A model generated the notes under the pieces. It saw only the letters and a program-made list of their open reading frames with translations, made no database searches and was not told where the DNA came from. The position numbers and the translations under genes were made by a program. A stretch of 26,456 nt of DNA from JAATGI01 sp036510675 (GTDB lineage Bacteria > Pseudomonadota > Alphaproteobacteria > ATCC43930 > CGMCC-115725). The DNA lies in contig DATCDN010000092.1 in assembly GCA_036510675.1 (NCBI GenBank), forward strand, positions 1-26,456, read 5' to 3'. This document shows, one piece after another, positions 1-8,068 of this stretch (the stretch's first letter is position 1; every line of letters begins with the position of its first letter).

Positions 1-98
1 AATCCACTAAATCCCACGACAACCGTGACCGGTTCGCCTGCAACACCCGCGCACCACCACACATCGCCACCCCCTCCGCTCCCGCAAAGAGAATCACA

Positions 99-115
99 TC
101 CCAATAAAATTGGGA
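99..115. other. weak hairpin downstream of the Rieske gene
   Basis: A 7-bp inverted repeat (TCCCAAT, AAA, ATTGGGA) lies about 75 bases beyond the stop codon of the oxygenase gene. It has no clear T-run on either strand, so it is at best a weak mRNA 3' structure. Nothing else recognisable was seen in positions 1-189. Confidence 0.2.
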
Positions 116-189
116 ATCCTTCACACGCTCGAAAGCCGGGGCAGGCTTGGCGGTTCATCTTTTCTCCGCCGCGGGGACGACGAGAAAAA

Positions 190-1422
190 TTAAATCCCCA
201 TCTGCTCGCGATAGACGCGCCAGAAGCCGCGCACCGCCGTTTCGGTGACGCGGGTGTCCTGGCTCGACGTGCCGGCGCCGCCCATCTCGACGATCGAGGC
301 GTCGGCCATGCCGCCGGGCAGCGCGCGCTGAACGAAATTCACCACCGCGCCATCTTCCATCGAGATATAGCCGCCAGGCCCGACCAGATTGGTCTGGCGC
401 AGGCGGATATCCTGCATCGCCGCATCGTCGTCCGCGAAGCCGAAATAGGTCCAGTTCAGTTCGGTCTCGCCGACCCCCTTGGGTAATATCTGGCGCACCG
501 CGAGGCTGTTCTGAATCTGATGCATGATGAAGCCGGGATAGACGGTGAGGATTTGCAGCGTGATGCCGTCGCCGAATTCGTCGCGGCCCCGCAGCAGCGT
601 CTTGTCCTCCAGGCCGAAATCATCCTGGCGCGCGCGGATGGCGGCGGAATCATATTCGCTGGCGCGGTCGGTCGCCATCTTGGAATAGCTGACATGGTTG
701 CCGCCGGATGGGCTGACGATGATGCCGCCCTGTTGCGACAGCCGGTTGAGCTTGAAGGTGGTGAAAAACATGTGCAGCAGGCTGGCGTGATAGCTGTCGC
801 GCAGATTGTCGGCGTAGATTTTCCAATTGCTGTGGAGATACTGGCTGGTGGTGCCCAGCGGCTTGATCGGCCGGACCATGACGCGGCGGACCCGCGCCGC
901 GATCTCCGGGCCGAGATAGGTCTCGAGGTCGGGTGTCTCGTCGGAAAAGGTGCCGAACACCAGCCCCGCGAAACTGGCGACGCGCAAGGCGCGCAGATGC
1001 CGGCCGGCGGTGCTGAACTCCGGCGGCATGCCGCCCTTGCCATTGACGCCGCGCTGAAACGCGATGCCGGTCAGCGTGCCGGTGAGGTCATAGGTCCAAT
1101 TATGATAGACGCAGGAAATCTCCTTGCCGGTGCCGGGCTTGAGACACAGCATGGCGCCGCGATGGAGACAGCGATTCTCAAAGGCGCGGATCGCGCCGTC
1201 GCGGTTTCGCGCGACGATGACCGGCACGTCGCCGACGAAAGTGGCGCGATAATCGCCTTGGTTCGGCAGCTCGACCTCGAGGCAGAGATAATTCCAGGTC
1301 GGCCCGAGAAAAACCTGCGCGCGCTCCCGCGCATAGACATCCTCGCGCACGTAAATCTCATACGGCACGCGGCGCAGGCCCTCGCGCGGCCAGCTCACAT
1401 CGAGATCCTTGCGCAAATTCAT
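190..1422 (-). CDS. Rieske non-haem iron aromatic ring-hydroxylating oxygenase, large (alpha) subunit
   Basis: This 410-residue protein should hydroxylate an aromatic acid using O2 and electrons delivered by a reductase/ferredoxin. The Rieske [2Fe-2S] ligands are visible as C85-x-H87 and C104-x2-H107. The mononuclear iron site follows in the stretch around residues 200-217 (NWK, ADN, DSYHASLLH), giving D209, H212 and H217. A late Gly-rich SMEDG segment should supply the carboxylate ligand. Overall similarity by eye is to the anthranilate 1,2-dioxygenase / salicylate 5-hydroxylase large-subunit group (AndAc, NagG), so anthranilate- or salicylate-like substrates are an inference. The ATG follows a GGGAGA ribosome binding site. 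No beta subunit, ferredoxin or reductase gene is next to it on the right, and only 189 bases are visible on the left. Confidence 0.93.
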   Translation of the reverse strand: MNLRKDLDVSWPREGLRRVPYEIYVREDVYARERAQVFLGPTWNYLCLEVELPNQGDYRATFVGDVPVIVARNRDGAIRAFENRCLHRGAMLCLKPGTGKEISCVYHNWTYDLTGTLTGIAFQRGVNGKGGMPPEFSTAGRHLRALRVASFAGLVFGTFSDETPDLETYLGPEIAARVRRVMVRPIKPLGTTSQYLHSNWKIYADNLRDSYHASLLHMFFTTFKLNRLSQQGGIIVSPSGGNHVSYSKMATDRASEYDSAAIRARQDDFGLEDKTLLRGRDEFGDGITLQILTVYPGFIMHQIQNSLAVRQILPKGVGETELNWTYFGFADDDAAMQDIRLRQTNLVGPGGYISMEDGAVVNFVQRALPGGMADASIVEMGGAGTSSQDTRVTETAVRGFWRVYREQMGI

Positions 1423-1471
1423 TCTCCCGAACCGGACCGCGCCATCATAGCCAGCGGCCCGCGCGGGACCC

Positions 1472-1504
1472 TAAAACAAAAACAGCGCCCCGAAGGGCGC
1501 TGTT
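1472..1504 (-). terminator. intrinsic terminator of the small exported-protein gene
   Basis: A perfect 10-bp stem (AACAGCGCCC / GGGCGCTGTT, positions 1481-1490 and 1495-1504) closes on a four-base loop that reads TTCG on the minus strand. On that strand it is followed by TTTTTGTTTT-like sequence, as expected of a strong rho-independent terminator. It lies 15 bases after the stop of the 66-residue gene and separates it from the oxygenase gene. Confidence 0.85.
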
Positions 1505-1518
1505 TCGTCGAACCGCGT

Positions 1519-1719
1519 CTACCGGCCGCTAGGCTGGCCGAAGATCGGCTGGTACGGCACCTGCGGGAGCATCGGGTTCGCCAGATAGGCATAATAATCG
1601 ACGGGATCCATCTCCAGCGAGAACGGACCGGTGGTCGCATGGGCGGGCGACATCGCGAACGAAGTCCCGAGGATGGCAACCGCGAAAGCGGCACCGGTGA
1701 TGAATTTCGATAGGCGCAT
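1519..1719 (-). CDS. small exported hypothetical protein (66 aa)
   Basis: I do not recognise a family. The protein begins with a clear signal peptide (MRLSK, a hydrophobic core to about residue 22, then a likely cut after AHA near residue 28). The mature part is only about 38 residues, rich in Pro, Tyr and acidic residues, and ends in QPSGR. The frame is supported by an AGGAGA ribosome binding site 6 bases before the ATG and by a strong terminator just after the stop. Both boundaries therefore look like those of a real single-gene unit. Function is unknown; a periplasmic or secreted peptide is inferred from the signal sequence alone. Confidence 0.7.
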   Translation of the reverse strand: MRLSKFITGAAFAVAILGTSFAMSPAHATTGPFSLEMDPVDYYAYLANPMLPQVPYQPIFGQPSGR

Positions 1720-1787
1720 GATGATCTCCTGAATACCGGCCGACGCCTACAGGACGCCGGCTCGAACCCTTCCGACATAGGCATCCT

Positions 1788-1801
1788 TTCGCACATGCGA
1801 A
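1788..1801. promoter_or_regulatory. short palindrome TTCGCA-CA-TGCGAA
   Basis: A perfect 6-bp inverted repeat with a 2-base centre lies about 70 bases upstream of the small exported-protein gene and about 100 bases upstream of the rimP promoter. It could be an operator for a dimeric regulator, but such palindromes also occur by chance in GC-rich DNA. Confidence 0.2.
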
Positions 1802-1898
1802 GGCGCCGCCGGCGGCCCTCTGCCATGCGGAGGTGGCGACCCTCGCGCCCGTCGGCGGCGGATTCATGGATTACCGCCGCGCTTGGCATGAGTGACCC

Positions 1899-1926
1899 TT
1901 GCGGCAGGATGGGAAATCGCTATATT
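1899..1926 (+). promoter_or_regulatory. likely housekeeping promoter of the rimP-nusA operon
   Basis: TTGCGG (1899-1904) and TATATT (1921-1926) are separated by 16 bases, a good match to a vegetative sigma factor promoter in alphaproteobacteria. Transcription should start near 1933, giving a leader of about 95 bases before the rimP start codon. It is the best promoter-like sequence ahead of the long operon. Confidence 0.6.
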
Positions 1927-1954
1927 CCGCATCAAATCAACAATCCCGAGCATC

Positions 1955-1985
1955 AAGGGTGGGCCACGAAGGCCCACCTTTTTAT
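1955..1985 (+). terminator. terminator-like hairpin (possible attenuator) in the rimP leader
   Basis: An 11-bp stem (core GGTGGGCC / GGCCCACC, positions 1958-1965 and 1971-1978, extended by G-U and A-U pairs) with loop ACGAA is followed directly by TTTTTAT. It begins only about 20 bases after the predicted start of transcription and 45 bases before the rimP start. It would therefore stop most transcripts unless read-through is allowed. The reverse strand has no T-run, so it acts rightward. Premature-termination leaders before rimP are known in gammaproteobacteria; whether this one is regulated is inference. Confidence 0.65.
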
Positions 1986-2028
1986 TTCGGGCGATGCTTG
2001 GGGCGAACGAGCGGCGAAAAGGCAAGAT

Positions 2029-2586
2029 TTGTCCGACGACAAACATTTCGACGTGGCGACCATCGAAGCCACCATCGCCCCCGCGATGGCGGCGGCCGGC
2101 TATCGTATCGTGCGGGTCACCTACACCGGGGTCGGCCGGCGCGCCACGCTGCAGATCATGGCGGAGCGCGAGGACGATGTGTCGATGACGGTCGATGATT
2201 GCGCGACGCTGAGCCACACCGTCTCGGCGCTATTGGATGTGGCCGATCCGATCGCCGCCGCCTATATGCTGGAAATCTCGTCGCCCGGCCTGGACCGCCC
2301 GCTGATCCGGCGGGAGGATTTCGAGCGCTATGCCGGCTTCGAGGCCAAGCTCGAAGTGAAGCAGGCGGTCGAGGGCCGCAAGCGGTTTCGCGGGCGGCTG
2401 CGTGGGATCGACGGCGACATCGTGGCGCTGGAAGCCGACGGCGCGACCTGGCGCTTCCCCCTGGACGAGGTGACCCGCGCAAAGCTGGTTCTGACTGATG
2501 ATTTGATCGCGGCCGGCGGGCGCCCCGCCGCCCCAGCCGCCGACACCACGTCTGCGGTAGCGACCAACGAAATGGAAAGACGGTAA
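2029..2586 (+). CDS. rimP: ribosome maturation factor RimP
   Basis: RimP helps assemble the 30S ribosomal subunit. The 185-residue frame shows the family's two-domain pattern. The N-terminal part has VATIEATIAPAMAAAGYRIVRV followed by a segment with VDDCATLSHTVSALLDV. The typical LEISSPGLDRPL motif then leads into the SH3-like C-terminal domain (FRGRLRGIDGDIVALEADG). The frame is open upstream, but the family-consistent start is TTG at 2029, preceded by AAAAGG; no better ATG or GTG lies in frame close by. It is the first gene of the operon and ends 5 bases before nusA. The C-terminal tail (about 20 residues, Ala-rich) is variable in the family. Confidence 0.93.
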   Translation: MSDDKHFDVATIEATIAPAMAAAGYRIVRVTYTGVGRRATLQIMAEREDDVSMTVDDCATLSHTVSALLDVADPIAAAYMLEISSPGLDRPLIRREDFERYAGFEAKLEVKQAVEGRKRFRGRLRGIDGDIVALEADGATWRFPLDEVTRAKLVLTDDLIAAGGRPAAPAADTTSAVATNEMERR

Positions 2587-2591
2587 CACCC

Positions 2592-4139
2592 ATGGCGACG
2601 CAAATGAGCTATCCGCGCCCCGAATTGCTGCAGGTCGCCGACACGGTCGCGCGCGACAAGAGCATCGATCGCGACGAGGTGCTGGAGGCGATGGAGCAGG
2701 CGATCCAGAAGGCCGGCCGCTCCAAATACGGTCAGGAATACGATATCCGCGCCGAGATCGACCGCAAGAACGGCGAGATCAAGCTGATGCGGTTCCGCCA
2801 GGTCGCCGACCCGATCGAGAACGAAGCGACGCAGATGACGCTCGACGCGGCGCAGAAGCTCAATCCCGAGGCGCAGATCGGCGATTTCCTCACCGATCCG
2901 CTGCCGCCCATCGATTTCGGGCGCATCGCCGCCCAGACAGCGAAGAACGTCATCGTGCAGAAGGTGCGCGAGGCCGAGCGCCAGCGCCAGTTCCGCGAGT
3001 TCAAGGACCGTATCGGCGACATCGTCAACGGCCTCGTCAAGCGCGTCGAATTCGGCAATGTCGTGGTCGATCTCGGCCGCGCCGAGGCGATTCTGCGCCG
3101 CGACGAATTGATCCCGCGCGAGAATTTCCGCCAGGGCGAGCGTGTGCGTGCCTATATCTATGACGTGCGCGAGGAGGCGCGGGGCCCGCAGATTTTCCTC
3201 TCCCGCACCCATCCGCAATTCATGGCCAAATTGTTCGCCCAAGAGGTGCCGGAGATCTACGACAGCATCATCGAGATCCGCGCGGTGGCGCGCGACCCCG
3301 GTAGCCGCGCCAAGATCGCGGTGATCTCGAACGACAGCGGCATCGACCCGGTGGGCGCCTGCGTCGGGATGCGCGGCAGCCGCGTCCAGGCGGTGGTCGG
3401 CGAATTGCAGGGCGAAAAGATCGACATTATCCCCTGGTCGGCCGATCCCGCGACCTTCGTGGTGAACGCGCTGGCGCCGGCCGAGGTCGCCAAGGTGGTG
3501 ATGGACGAGGAACAGCGCCGCATCGAGGTGGTGGTGCCGAACGATCAACTGAGTCTGGCCATCGGCCGCCGTGGCCAGAATGTCAGGCTCGCGTCGCAAC
3601 TATCGGGTTGGGATATCGATATTTTGACCGAGGACGAAGAAAGCGAGCGCCGTCAGGAAGAATTCCGGTCGCGCTCCAAGCTGTTCATCGAAGCGCTCGA
3701 TGTCGACGATGTCATCGCGCATTTGCTGGTGACCGAGGGCTTCTCCTCGCTCGAGGAGATCGCCTATGTCGCGACCGAGGAGCTGGCCGACATCGAGGGG
3801 TTCGACGAAACCATCGCCGGCGAATTGCAGCAGCGCGCGCGCACCTTCATCGAGCAGCAGAATGTCGAGCGCGAGGCGCGCCGGCTGGAGTTGGGCGTCT
3901 CGGACGAAATCGCGGCGATGGCCGGCATCACCCCGGCGCTGCTGGTGGCGCTGGGCGAGAAGGACGTGAAGACGCTGGACGACCTTGCCGACCTTGCCGG
4001 CGACGAGCTGGTGGAGATCGCCGAGACCGCCGGCAAGCTCGATCTCGAGGCGGCGAATGCCATCATCATGGCGGCGCGGGCGCATTGGTTCGAGGGTGAG
4101 GCGGCGGCCGAGCCCGCGGCGGCGGCGAGCGAGGAGTAA
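2592..4139 (+). CDS. nusA: transcription termination/antitermination factor NusA
   Basis: NusA binds RNA polymerase and nascent RNA, modulating pausing, termination and antitermination. The 515-residue protein has the full set of domains. These are an N-terminal polymerase-binding domain (1-135), an S1 domain starting near G142, and two KH domains with GxxG loops at G259-M-R-G262 and G325-R-R-G328. A C-terminal acidic part with two helix-hairpin-helix repeats (about 375-430 and 445-500) resembles the AR1/AR2 repeats of proteobacterial NusA. It starts 5 bases after rimP and its last codons carry the ribosome binding site of the next gene. In E. coli NusA controls its own operon, which is relevant to the hairpin upstream of rimP. 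Confidence 0.98.
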   Translation: MATQMSYPRPELLQVADTVARDKSIDRDEVLEAMEQAIQKAGRSKYGQEYDIRAEIDRKNGEIKLMRFRQVADPIENEATQMTLDAAQKLNPEAQIGDFLTDPLPPIDFGRIAAQTAKNVIVQKVREAERQRQFREFKDRIGDIVNGLVKRVEFGNVVVDLGRAEAILRRDELIPRENFRQGERVRAYIYDVREEARGPQIFLSRTHPQFMAKLFAQEVPEIYDSIIEIRAVARDPGSRAKIAVISNDSGIDPVGACVGMRGSRVQAVVGELQGEKIDIIPWSADPATFVVNALAPAEVAKVVMDEEQRRIEVVVPNDQLSLAIGRRGQNVRLASQLSGWDIDILTEDEESERRQEEFRSRSKLFIEALDVDDVIAHLLVTEGFSSLEEIAYVATEELADIEGFDETIAGELQQRARTFIEQQNVEREARRLELGVSDEIAAMAGITPALLVALGEKDVKTLDDLADLAGDELVEIAETAGKLDLEAANAIIMAARAHWFEGEAAAEPAAAASEE

Positions 4140-4145
4140 CCCAGC

Positions 4146-4775
4146 GTGGCGGCGGCGCGGCACCAATTCGCGGAGGATGACGAGACCGGCCCGACCCGGC
4201 GCTGTTTCGTCACGGCCGCGAGCAAGCCGGTGGCGGAGCTGGTGCGCTTCGTGGTGTCGCCGGCGGGCGCCATTGTTCCCGATGTCGCGGGGCGGCTGCC
4301 GGGACGCGGTTTGTGGTTGACCGCGCGTCGGGATATAGTGATGACGGCGTCGTCGAAGCGCCTGTTCGGACGGGCGGCCCGTCGCCCGGTCGTGGTCGGC
4401 GACGATCTCGCCGACCAGGTCGAGGCGCTGCTGGTTGCGCGCTGTCGCGATATGATTGGGCTGGCGCGGCGCGCCGGCGATGCCCAAATGGGCTTCGTCA
4501 AAGTGGAAAAGCTGCTGGCGTCGGGGGCGGTCGGCTTGCTGCTCGGCGCCTCGGACGGGTCGGCCGACGGCCGCGGCAAGCTGCGGGCGCAGGCGCCGGA
4601 TGTGTGGGAACGGGCCGAGCTGACCGCCGCCGAACTGGGCGCGGCGTTCGGCCGGGACCATGTCGTTCACGCCGCGCTGCGCGAGGGGCCGCTGGCCCAC
4701 GCGCTGGCGCGCGAGTTGGAGCGGCTGGGTGGGTTTCGTGAGGGGCAAGACGGGTCGGCGCGGCTGGACAATTAG
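4146..4775 (+). CDS. YlxR (DUF448) / L7Ae-like fusion RNA-binding protein
   Basis: This 209-residue protein joins two small RNA-binding folds that are separate genes (ylxR, ylxQ) in Firmicutes. Residues about 14-95 form the YlxR domain, with its RRCFVT start and the conserved GRGLWLTARRD loop. Residues about 100-195 form an L7Ae/L30e-like domain (MIGLARRAGDAQMGFVKVEKLL, then VGLLLGASDGS). The fused form between nusA and infB is usual for alphaproteobacteria. The start is GTG at 4146, with a GAGGAG ribosome binding site inside the end of nusA, so translation is probably coupled. The precise role is unsettled; binding to structured RNA is inferred from the folds. Confidence 0.93.
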   Translation: MAAARHQFAEDDETGPTRRCFVTAASKPVAELVRFVVSPAGAIVPDVAGRLPGRGLWLTARRDIVMTASSKRLFGRAARRPVVVGDDLADQVEALLVARCRDMIGLARRAGDAQMGFVKVEKLLASGAVGLLLGASDGSADGRGKLRAQAPDVWERAELTAAELGAAFGRDHVVHAALREGPLAHALARELERLGGFREGQDGSARLDN

Positions 4776-4811
4776 GTCCGGTCGCAATCAGCGGATGATT
4801 TTGGAACGAGA

Positions 4812-7424
4812 ATGAGTGAGACGAACGACACCGATACGAAACGACCGCTGAGCCTCGGCCATGGCGGCAAACTGGAATTGAAGCGCCCGGCCGAGGCCGG
4901 CCAGGTGCGCCAGAGCTTCCCGCACGGCCGCACCAAGACCGTTACCGTCGAAGTGCGCAAGAAGCGCGCGGTCGCGCCCGCCGCGAACGAGCGTCCCGAG
5001 CCGGGCATTTCGTCCGAGACCGTGGCGAAGAGCGCGTCGTCGCCCGGCACCGCGCCGCAGCGGCGCCCGGTGGTGCTGCCGCATGGCCTGACCGCCGAGG
5101 AGCGCGCGGGCCGCGCCCGGGCGCTGCAAGGCGCGATCAAGGCCGGCGAGGACCAGCGCCGCCAGGCGGAGATCGACGCCGCCGAGGATAAGCGCCGCGC
5201 CGCCGAGGAAGCCGCGGTGCGCCAGGTGCAGGACGCGGTGAAGCGCAAGGCCGACGAAGAAGCGCGGCGCAGGGGCGACGAGGATTCGAAAGTCAAGGCG
5301 GACGAGGATCGCCGCGCCGCCGATGTCAAGCGCAAGGCCGAGGAAGAAAGCCGCCGCGAGGTTGCGGAGCGCGCCGGCAACGCCGCCGCCGCCAAGGTCG
5401 CCGCGCTGTCCGCCGCCGGTAAGGTCAAGGTCGAGCCCGAGACCGAGGAAGTGGCGCCGCGTCGTCCTGGCGTGCGGCCCGAGCTGAAGAAAAGCGTGGC
5501 GGCCCCGCCGCGGCGCGATGTCAATCGCCGCCGCGCCAGCGGCAAGCTGACCGTGACGCGCGTCCTCAACACCGACGAGGATGAGCGCACGCGCAGCCTC
5601 GCCTCGGTGCGCCGTGCCCGCGAGCGCGAACGGCAGCGCCAGATGCAGGCCGCCGAGCCGCTGAAGGTGGTGCGCGATGTGGTGGTGCCCGAGCATATCT
5701 CGGTGCAGGAACTGGCCAACCGCATGGCCGAACGCGGCGTCGAGATCATCAAGGCGCTGATGCGCATGGGCGTGATGGCGACCATCAACCAGATGATCGA
5801 CGCCGATACCGCCGAACTGGTGGTCACCGAATTCGGCCACAAGATCAAGCGCGTCTCCGAATCCGACATCGAAATCGGCCTGGGCGGCAGCGCCGACGAG
5901 CCGGAGGCGATGGAGACGCGGCCGCCGGTCGTCACCATCATGGGCCATGTCGATCATGGCAAGACCTCGCTGCTCGACGCCTTGCGCGGCACCGACGTCG
6001 CCAGCGGCGAGGCGGGCGGCATCACCCAGCATATCGGCGCGTACCAGGTGCGCCTCAAAGGCGGCCAGCGCATTACCTTCATCGATACGCCGGGCCATCA
6101 GGCGTTCACCGCGATGCGCGCGCGCGGCGCCAACGTCACCGATATCGTGGTGCTGGTGGTCGCCGCCGATGACGGCATCAAGGAGCAGACGGTCGAGGCG
6201 ATCCGCCATGCCAAGGCGGCGGGCGTGCCGATCCTGGTCGCCATCAACAAGATGGACAAGCCCGACGCCAAGCCCGAGCGCGTGCGCCAGGAAATGCTGC
6301 AGCACGAACTGGTGACGGAAGAGCTGGGCGGCGACGTCCTCGACGTGCCGGTGTCGGCGCTGAAGCGCACCGGGCTGGACAAGCTCGAGGAAGCGATCCT
6401 GCTGCAGGCCGAAATACTCGATCTCAAGGCCAACCCCAATCGGCCGGCGAGCGGCGCCGTCATCGAAGCCAAGCTGGAGCGCGGCCGGGGCCCGGTCGCG
6501 ACCGTGCTGATCCAGGCGGGAACGCTGCGGGTCGGCGATATCTTCGTCTCCGGCGGCGAGTGGGGCCGGGTGCGCGCCCTGCTCGACGATCGCGGCCAGC
6601 AGATCGACTCCGCCGGGCCGGCGATGCCGGTCGAGGTGCTGGGCCTCAACGGCGTGCCGCTGGCGGGCGATGATTTCATCGTCGCCGAAAACGAAACCCG
6701 GGCCCGCGACATCGCCGATTACCGCCAGCGCCGCCGGCGCGAGCAGCAATCGGCCGGCGCGGGACGCGGCACGCTGGAACAAATGTTCGCGCAGGCGGCC
6801 TCGGGCGGCAAGAAGGAGCTGACGGCGGTCGTCAAATCCGATGTGCAGGGCTCGCTCGAAGCCATCATCGGGTCGCTGGAAAAGCTCGGGACCGATGAAG
6901 TCATCACCCGCGTGCTGCACTCCGCGGTCGGCGGGATCAGCGAAAGCGATGTGATTCTGGCCAAGGCGTCGGGCGCGGTGATCATCGGCTTCAACGTTCG
7001 CGCCAATCCGCAGGCGCGCGAGTTGGCGCGTCGCGACGGCGTCGAAATCCGCTATTACTCGATCATCTACAATGTGATCGACGACATGAAGGCGGCGATG
7101 AGCGGCTTGCTGTCGCCGACGAGACGCGAACGCTTCCTCGGCAATGCCGCGATCCGCGAAGTGTTCAACATCACCAAGGTCGGCAAGGTCGCGGGCTGCA
7201 TGGTCACCGAGGGCGTCGTCAGGCGCGGCGCCCGGGTCCGGCTGCTGCGCGACAATATCGTGATCCACGAAGGCACGCTGAAGACGCTGAAGCGCTTCAA
7301 GGACGAGGTCCGCGAGGTGCGCGATGGCTTCGAATGCGGCATGGCGTTCGAGAATTACGACAACATGCAGGCCGGCGACGTGATCGAATGCTTCGAGATG
7401 GAGGAAGTCGCCCGGACGCTTTAG
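4812..7424 (+). CDS. infB: translation initiation factor IF-2
   Basis: IF-2 is the GTPase that brings initiator tRNA to the 30S subunit. The 870-residue protein has a short N-terminal basic module, then a long charged Ala/Arg/Glu-rich stretch (about 95-230) likely to form a helix or coil. An IF2-N segment follows (about 290-350, HISVQELANRMAERG). The G domain carries G378-HVDHGKT, D425-TPGH, N479-KMD and V514-SALK motifs, and the elongation-factor-like C-terminal domains continue to the end. Length fits alphaproteobacterial IF-2. The ATG at 4812 follows a purine-rich GGAACGAGA. It stands in its usual place between ylxR and rbfA, except that a small HicB-like frame intervenes before rbfA. Confidence 0.98.
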   Translation: MSETNDTDTKRPLSLGHGGKLELKRPAEAGQVRQSFPHGRTKTVTVEVRKKRAVAPAANERPEPGISSETVAKSASSPGTAPQRRPVVLPHGLTAEERAGRARALQGAIKAGEDQRRQAEIDAAEDKRRAAEEAAVRQVQDAVKRKADEEARRRGDEDSKVKADEDRRAADVKRKAEEESRREVAERAGNAAAAKVAALSAAGKVKVEPETEEVAPRRPGVRPELKKSVAAPPRRDVNRRRASGKLTVTRVLNTDEDERTRSLASVRRARERERQRQMQAAEPLKVVRDVVVPEHISVQELANRMAERGVEIIKALMRMGVMATINQMIDADTAELVVTEFGHKIKRVSESDIEIGLGGSADEPEAMETRPPVVTIMGHVDHGKTSLLDALRGTDVASGEAGGITQHIGAYQVRLKGGQRITFIDTPGHQAFTAMRARGANVTDIVVLVVAADDGIKEQTVEAIRHAKAAGVPILVAINKMDKPDAKPERVRQEMLQHELVTEELGGDVLDVPVSALKRTGLDKLEEAILLQAEILDLKANPNRPASGAVIEAKLERGRGPVATVLIQAGTLRVGDIFVSGGEWGRVRALLDDRGQQIDSAGPAMPVEVLGLNGVPLAGDDFIVAENETRARDIADYRQRRRREQQSAGAGRGTLEQMFAQAASGGKKELTAVVKSDVQGSLEAIIGSLEKLGTDEVITRVLHSAVGGISESDVILAKASGAVIIGFNVRANPQARELARRDGVEIRYYSIIYNVIDDMKAAMSGLLSPTRRERFLGNAAIREVFNITKVGKVAGCMVTEGVVRRGARVRLLRDNIVIHEGTLKTLKRFKDEVREVRDGFECGMAFENYDNMQAGDVIECFEMEEVARTL

Positions 7425-7447
7425 CCCGGCGCGCCAAAGGGTCCCGG

Positions 7448-7591
7448 ATGAAGATCAAAATCGTGGTGCACGATGCGGAAGAGGGCGGCTATTGGGCCGA
7501 GGTTCCCGCCATTCCTGGTTGTGCGACTCAAGGCGAGACCTTTGAGGAGCTGCTGGAAAATCTCTATGAGGCGATCGAGGGGTGTCTCTAA
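7448..7591 (+). CDS. short HicB-like protein (47 aa), probably truncated
   Basis: The 47-residue frame (MKIKIVVHDAEEGGYWAEVP, then AIPGCATQGETFEELLENL) closely matches the N-terminal fold of HicB-family antitoxins and solitary HicB-like proteins. In these a G-x-W/F-x-A-x-x-P-x-L/I-P-G-C strand pair precedes an E-rich helix. Relatives usually run to 65-75 residues; this one stops right after IEGCL. An AAAGGG ribosome binding site precedes the ATG. No HicA toxin frame is visible nearby. It sits between infB (23-base gap) and rbfA (51-base gap), so it should be co-transcribed with them. It may be a decayed antitoxin or a short domain protein. The family assignment is good; a function is not claimed. 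Confidence 0.72.
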   Translation: MKIKIVVHDAEEGGYWAEVPAIPGCATQGETFEELLENLYEAIEGCL

Positions 7592-7642
7592 GCTCGCCGG
7601 AATTCCGGATCAAGAAATCGGCGGTCGTTGACGAGACGGAAC

Positions 7643-8068
7643 ATGCCTACAAAGCACGACAAGAACCGCGAGCCGTCGCAGCGCCAATTGCGGGTCGGCG
7701 AGGAATTGCGCCACGCGCTGGCGCGGCTATTCGAGCGCGGCACGCTGCGCGATCCGGCGGTGGCGGGCATTGCCATTACCGTGAGCGAGGTGCGGGTCAC
7801 CCCCGATTTGAAGCATGCCACCGCCTTCGTCATGCCGCTGGGCGGCGAGAAGATCGCCGAACTGCTGGCCGGGCTGACGCGGTCCGCCGGCTATGTGCGC
7901 CGCGAGATGGCGAAGGAAGTGAAGCTGCGCGTGGCGCCGGAATTTTCCTTTGCCGCCGATACCAGCTTCGACCACGCCAGTCACATCGACGCGCTGCTGC
8001 GCCGGCCCGAGGTCGAACGCGACCTCGGCGCGCCCGAGACGCAACCGCCGGCCGGCGAGGAGAAGTGA
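7643..8068 (+). CDS. rbfA: 30S ribosome-binding factor RbfA
   Basis: RbfA is a KH-fold protein that binds the immature 30S subunit and aids 16S rRNA 5'-end maturation. The 141-residue product shows the family's opening (SQRQLRVGEELRHALARLFERG), the VSEVRVTPDLKHATAFVMPLGG strand-helix region and the late LRVAPEFSFAADTSFDHASH segment. The ATG at 7643 is chosen over an in-frame TTG 15 bases earlier because it sits 3-10 bases after a GAGACGGA purine stretch and gives the normal N-terminus. The stop codon overlaps the truB start (GTGA), so the two are translationally coupled. Confidence 0.95.
   Translation: MPTKHDKNREPSQRQLRVGEELRHALARLFERGTLRDPAVAGIAITVSEVRVTPDLKHATAFVMPLGGEKIAELLAGLTRSAGYVRREMAKEVKLRVAPEFSFAADTSFDHASHIDALLRRPEVERDLGAPETQPPAGEEK

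Noticed and set aside
1419..1889. 156-codon minus-strand frame over the small exported-protein gene
   Set aside because: It reads through the terminator and its product is Arg/Ser-rich; the 66-residue frame has a signal peptide, ribosome binding site and terminator.
1795..2028. Upstream extension of the rimP frame
   Set aside because: It would cross the promoter and the terminator hairpin; the extra residues do not resemble RimP, and TTG 2029 gives the normal N-terminus.
4788..7268. 826-codon open frame on the minus strand opposite infB
   Set aside because: Antisense shadow of a GC-rich gene; the plus strand has full IF-2 motifs, and the antisense product is a His/Asp/Arg-rich composition typical of shadows.
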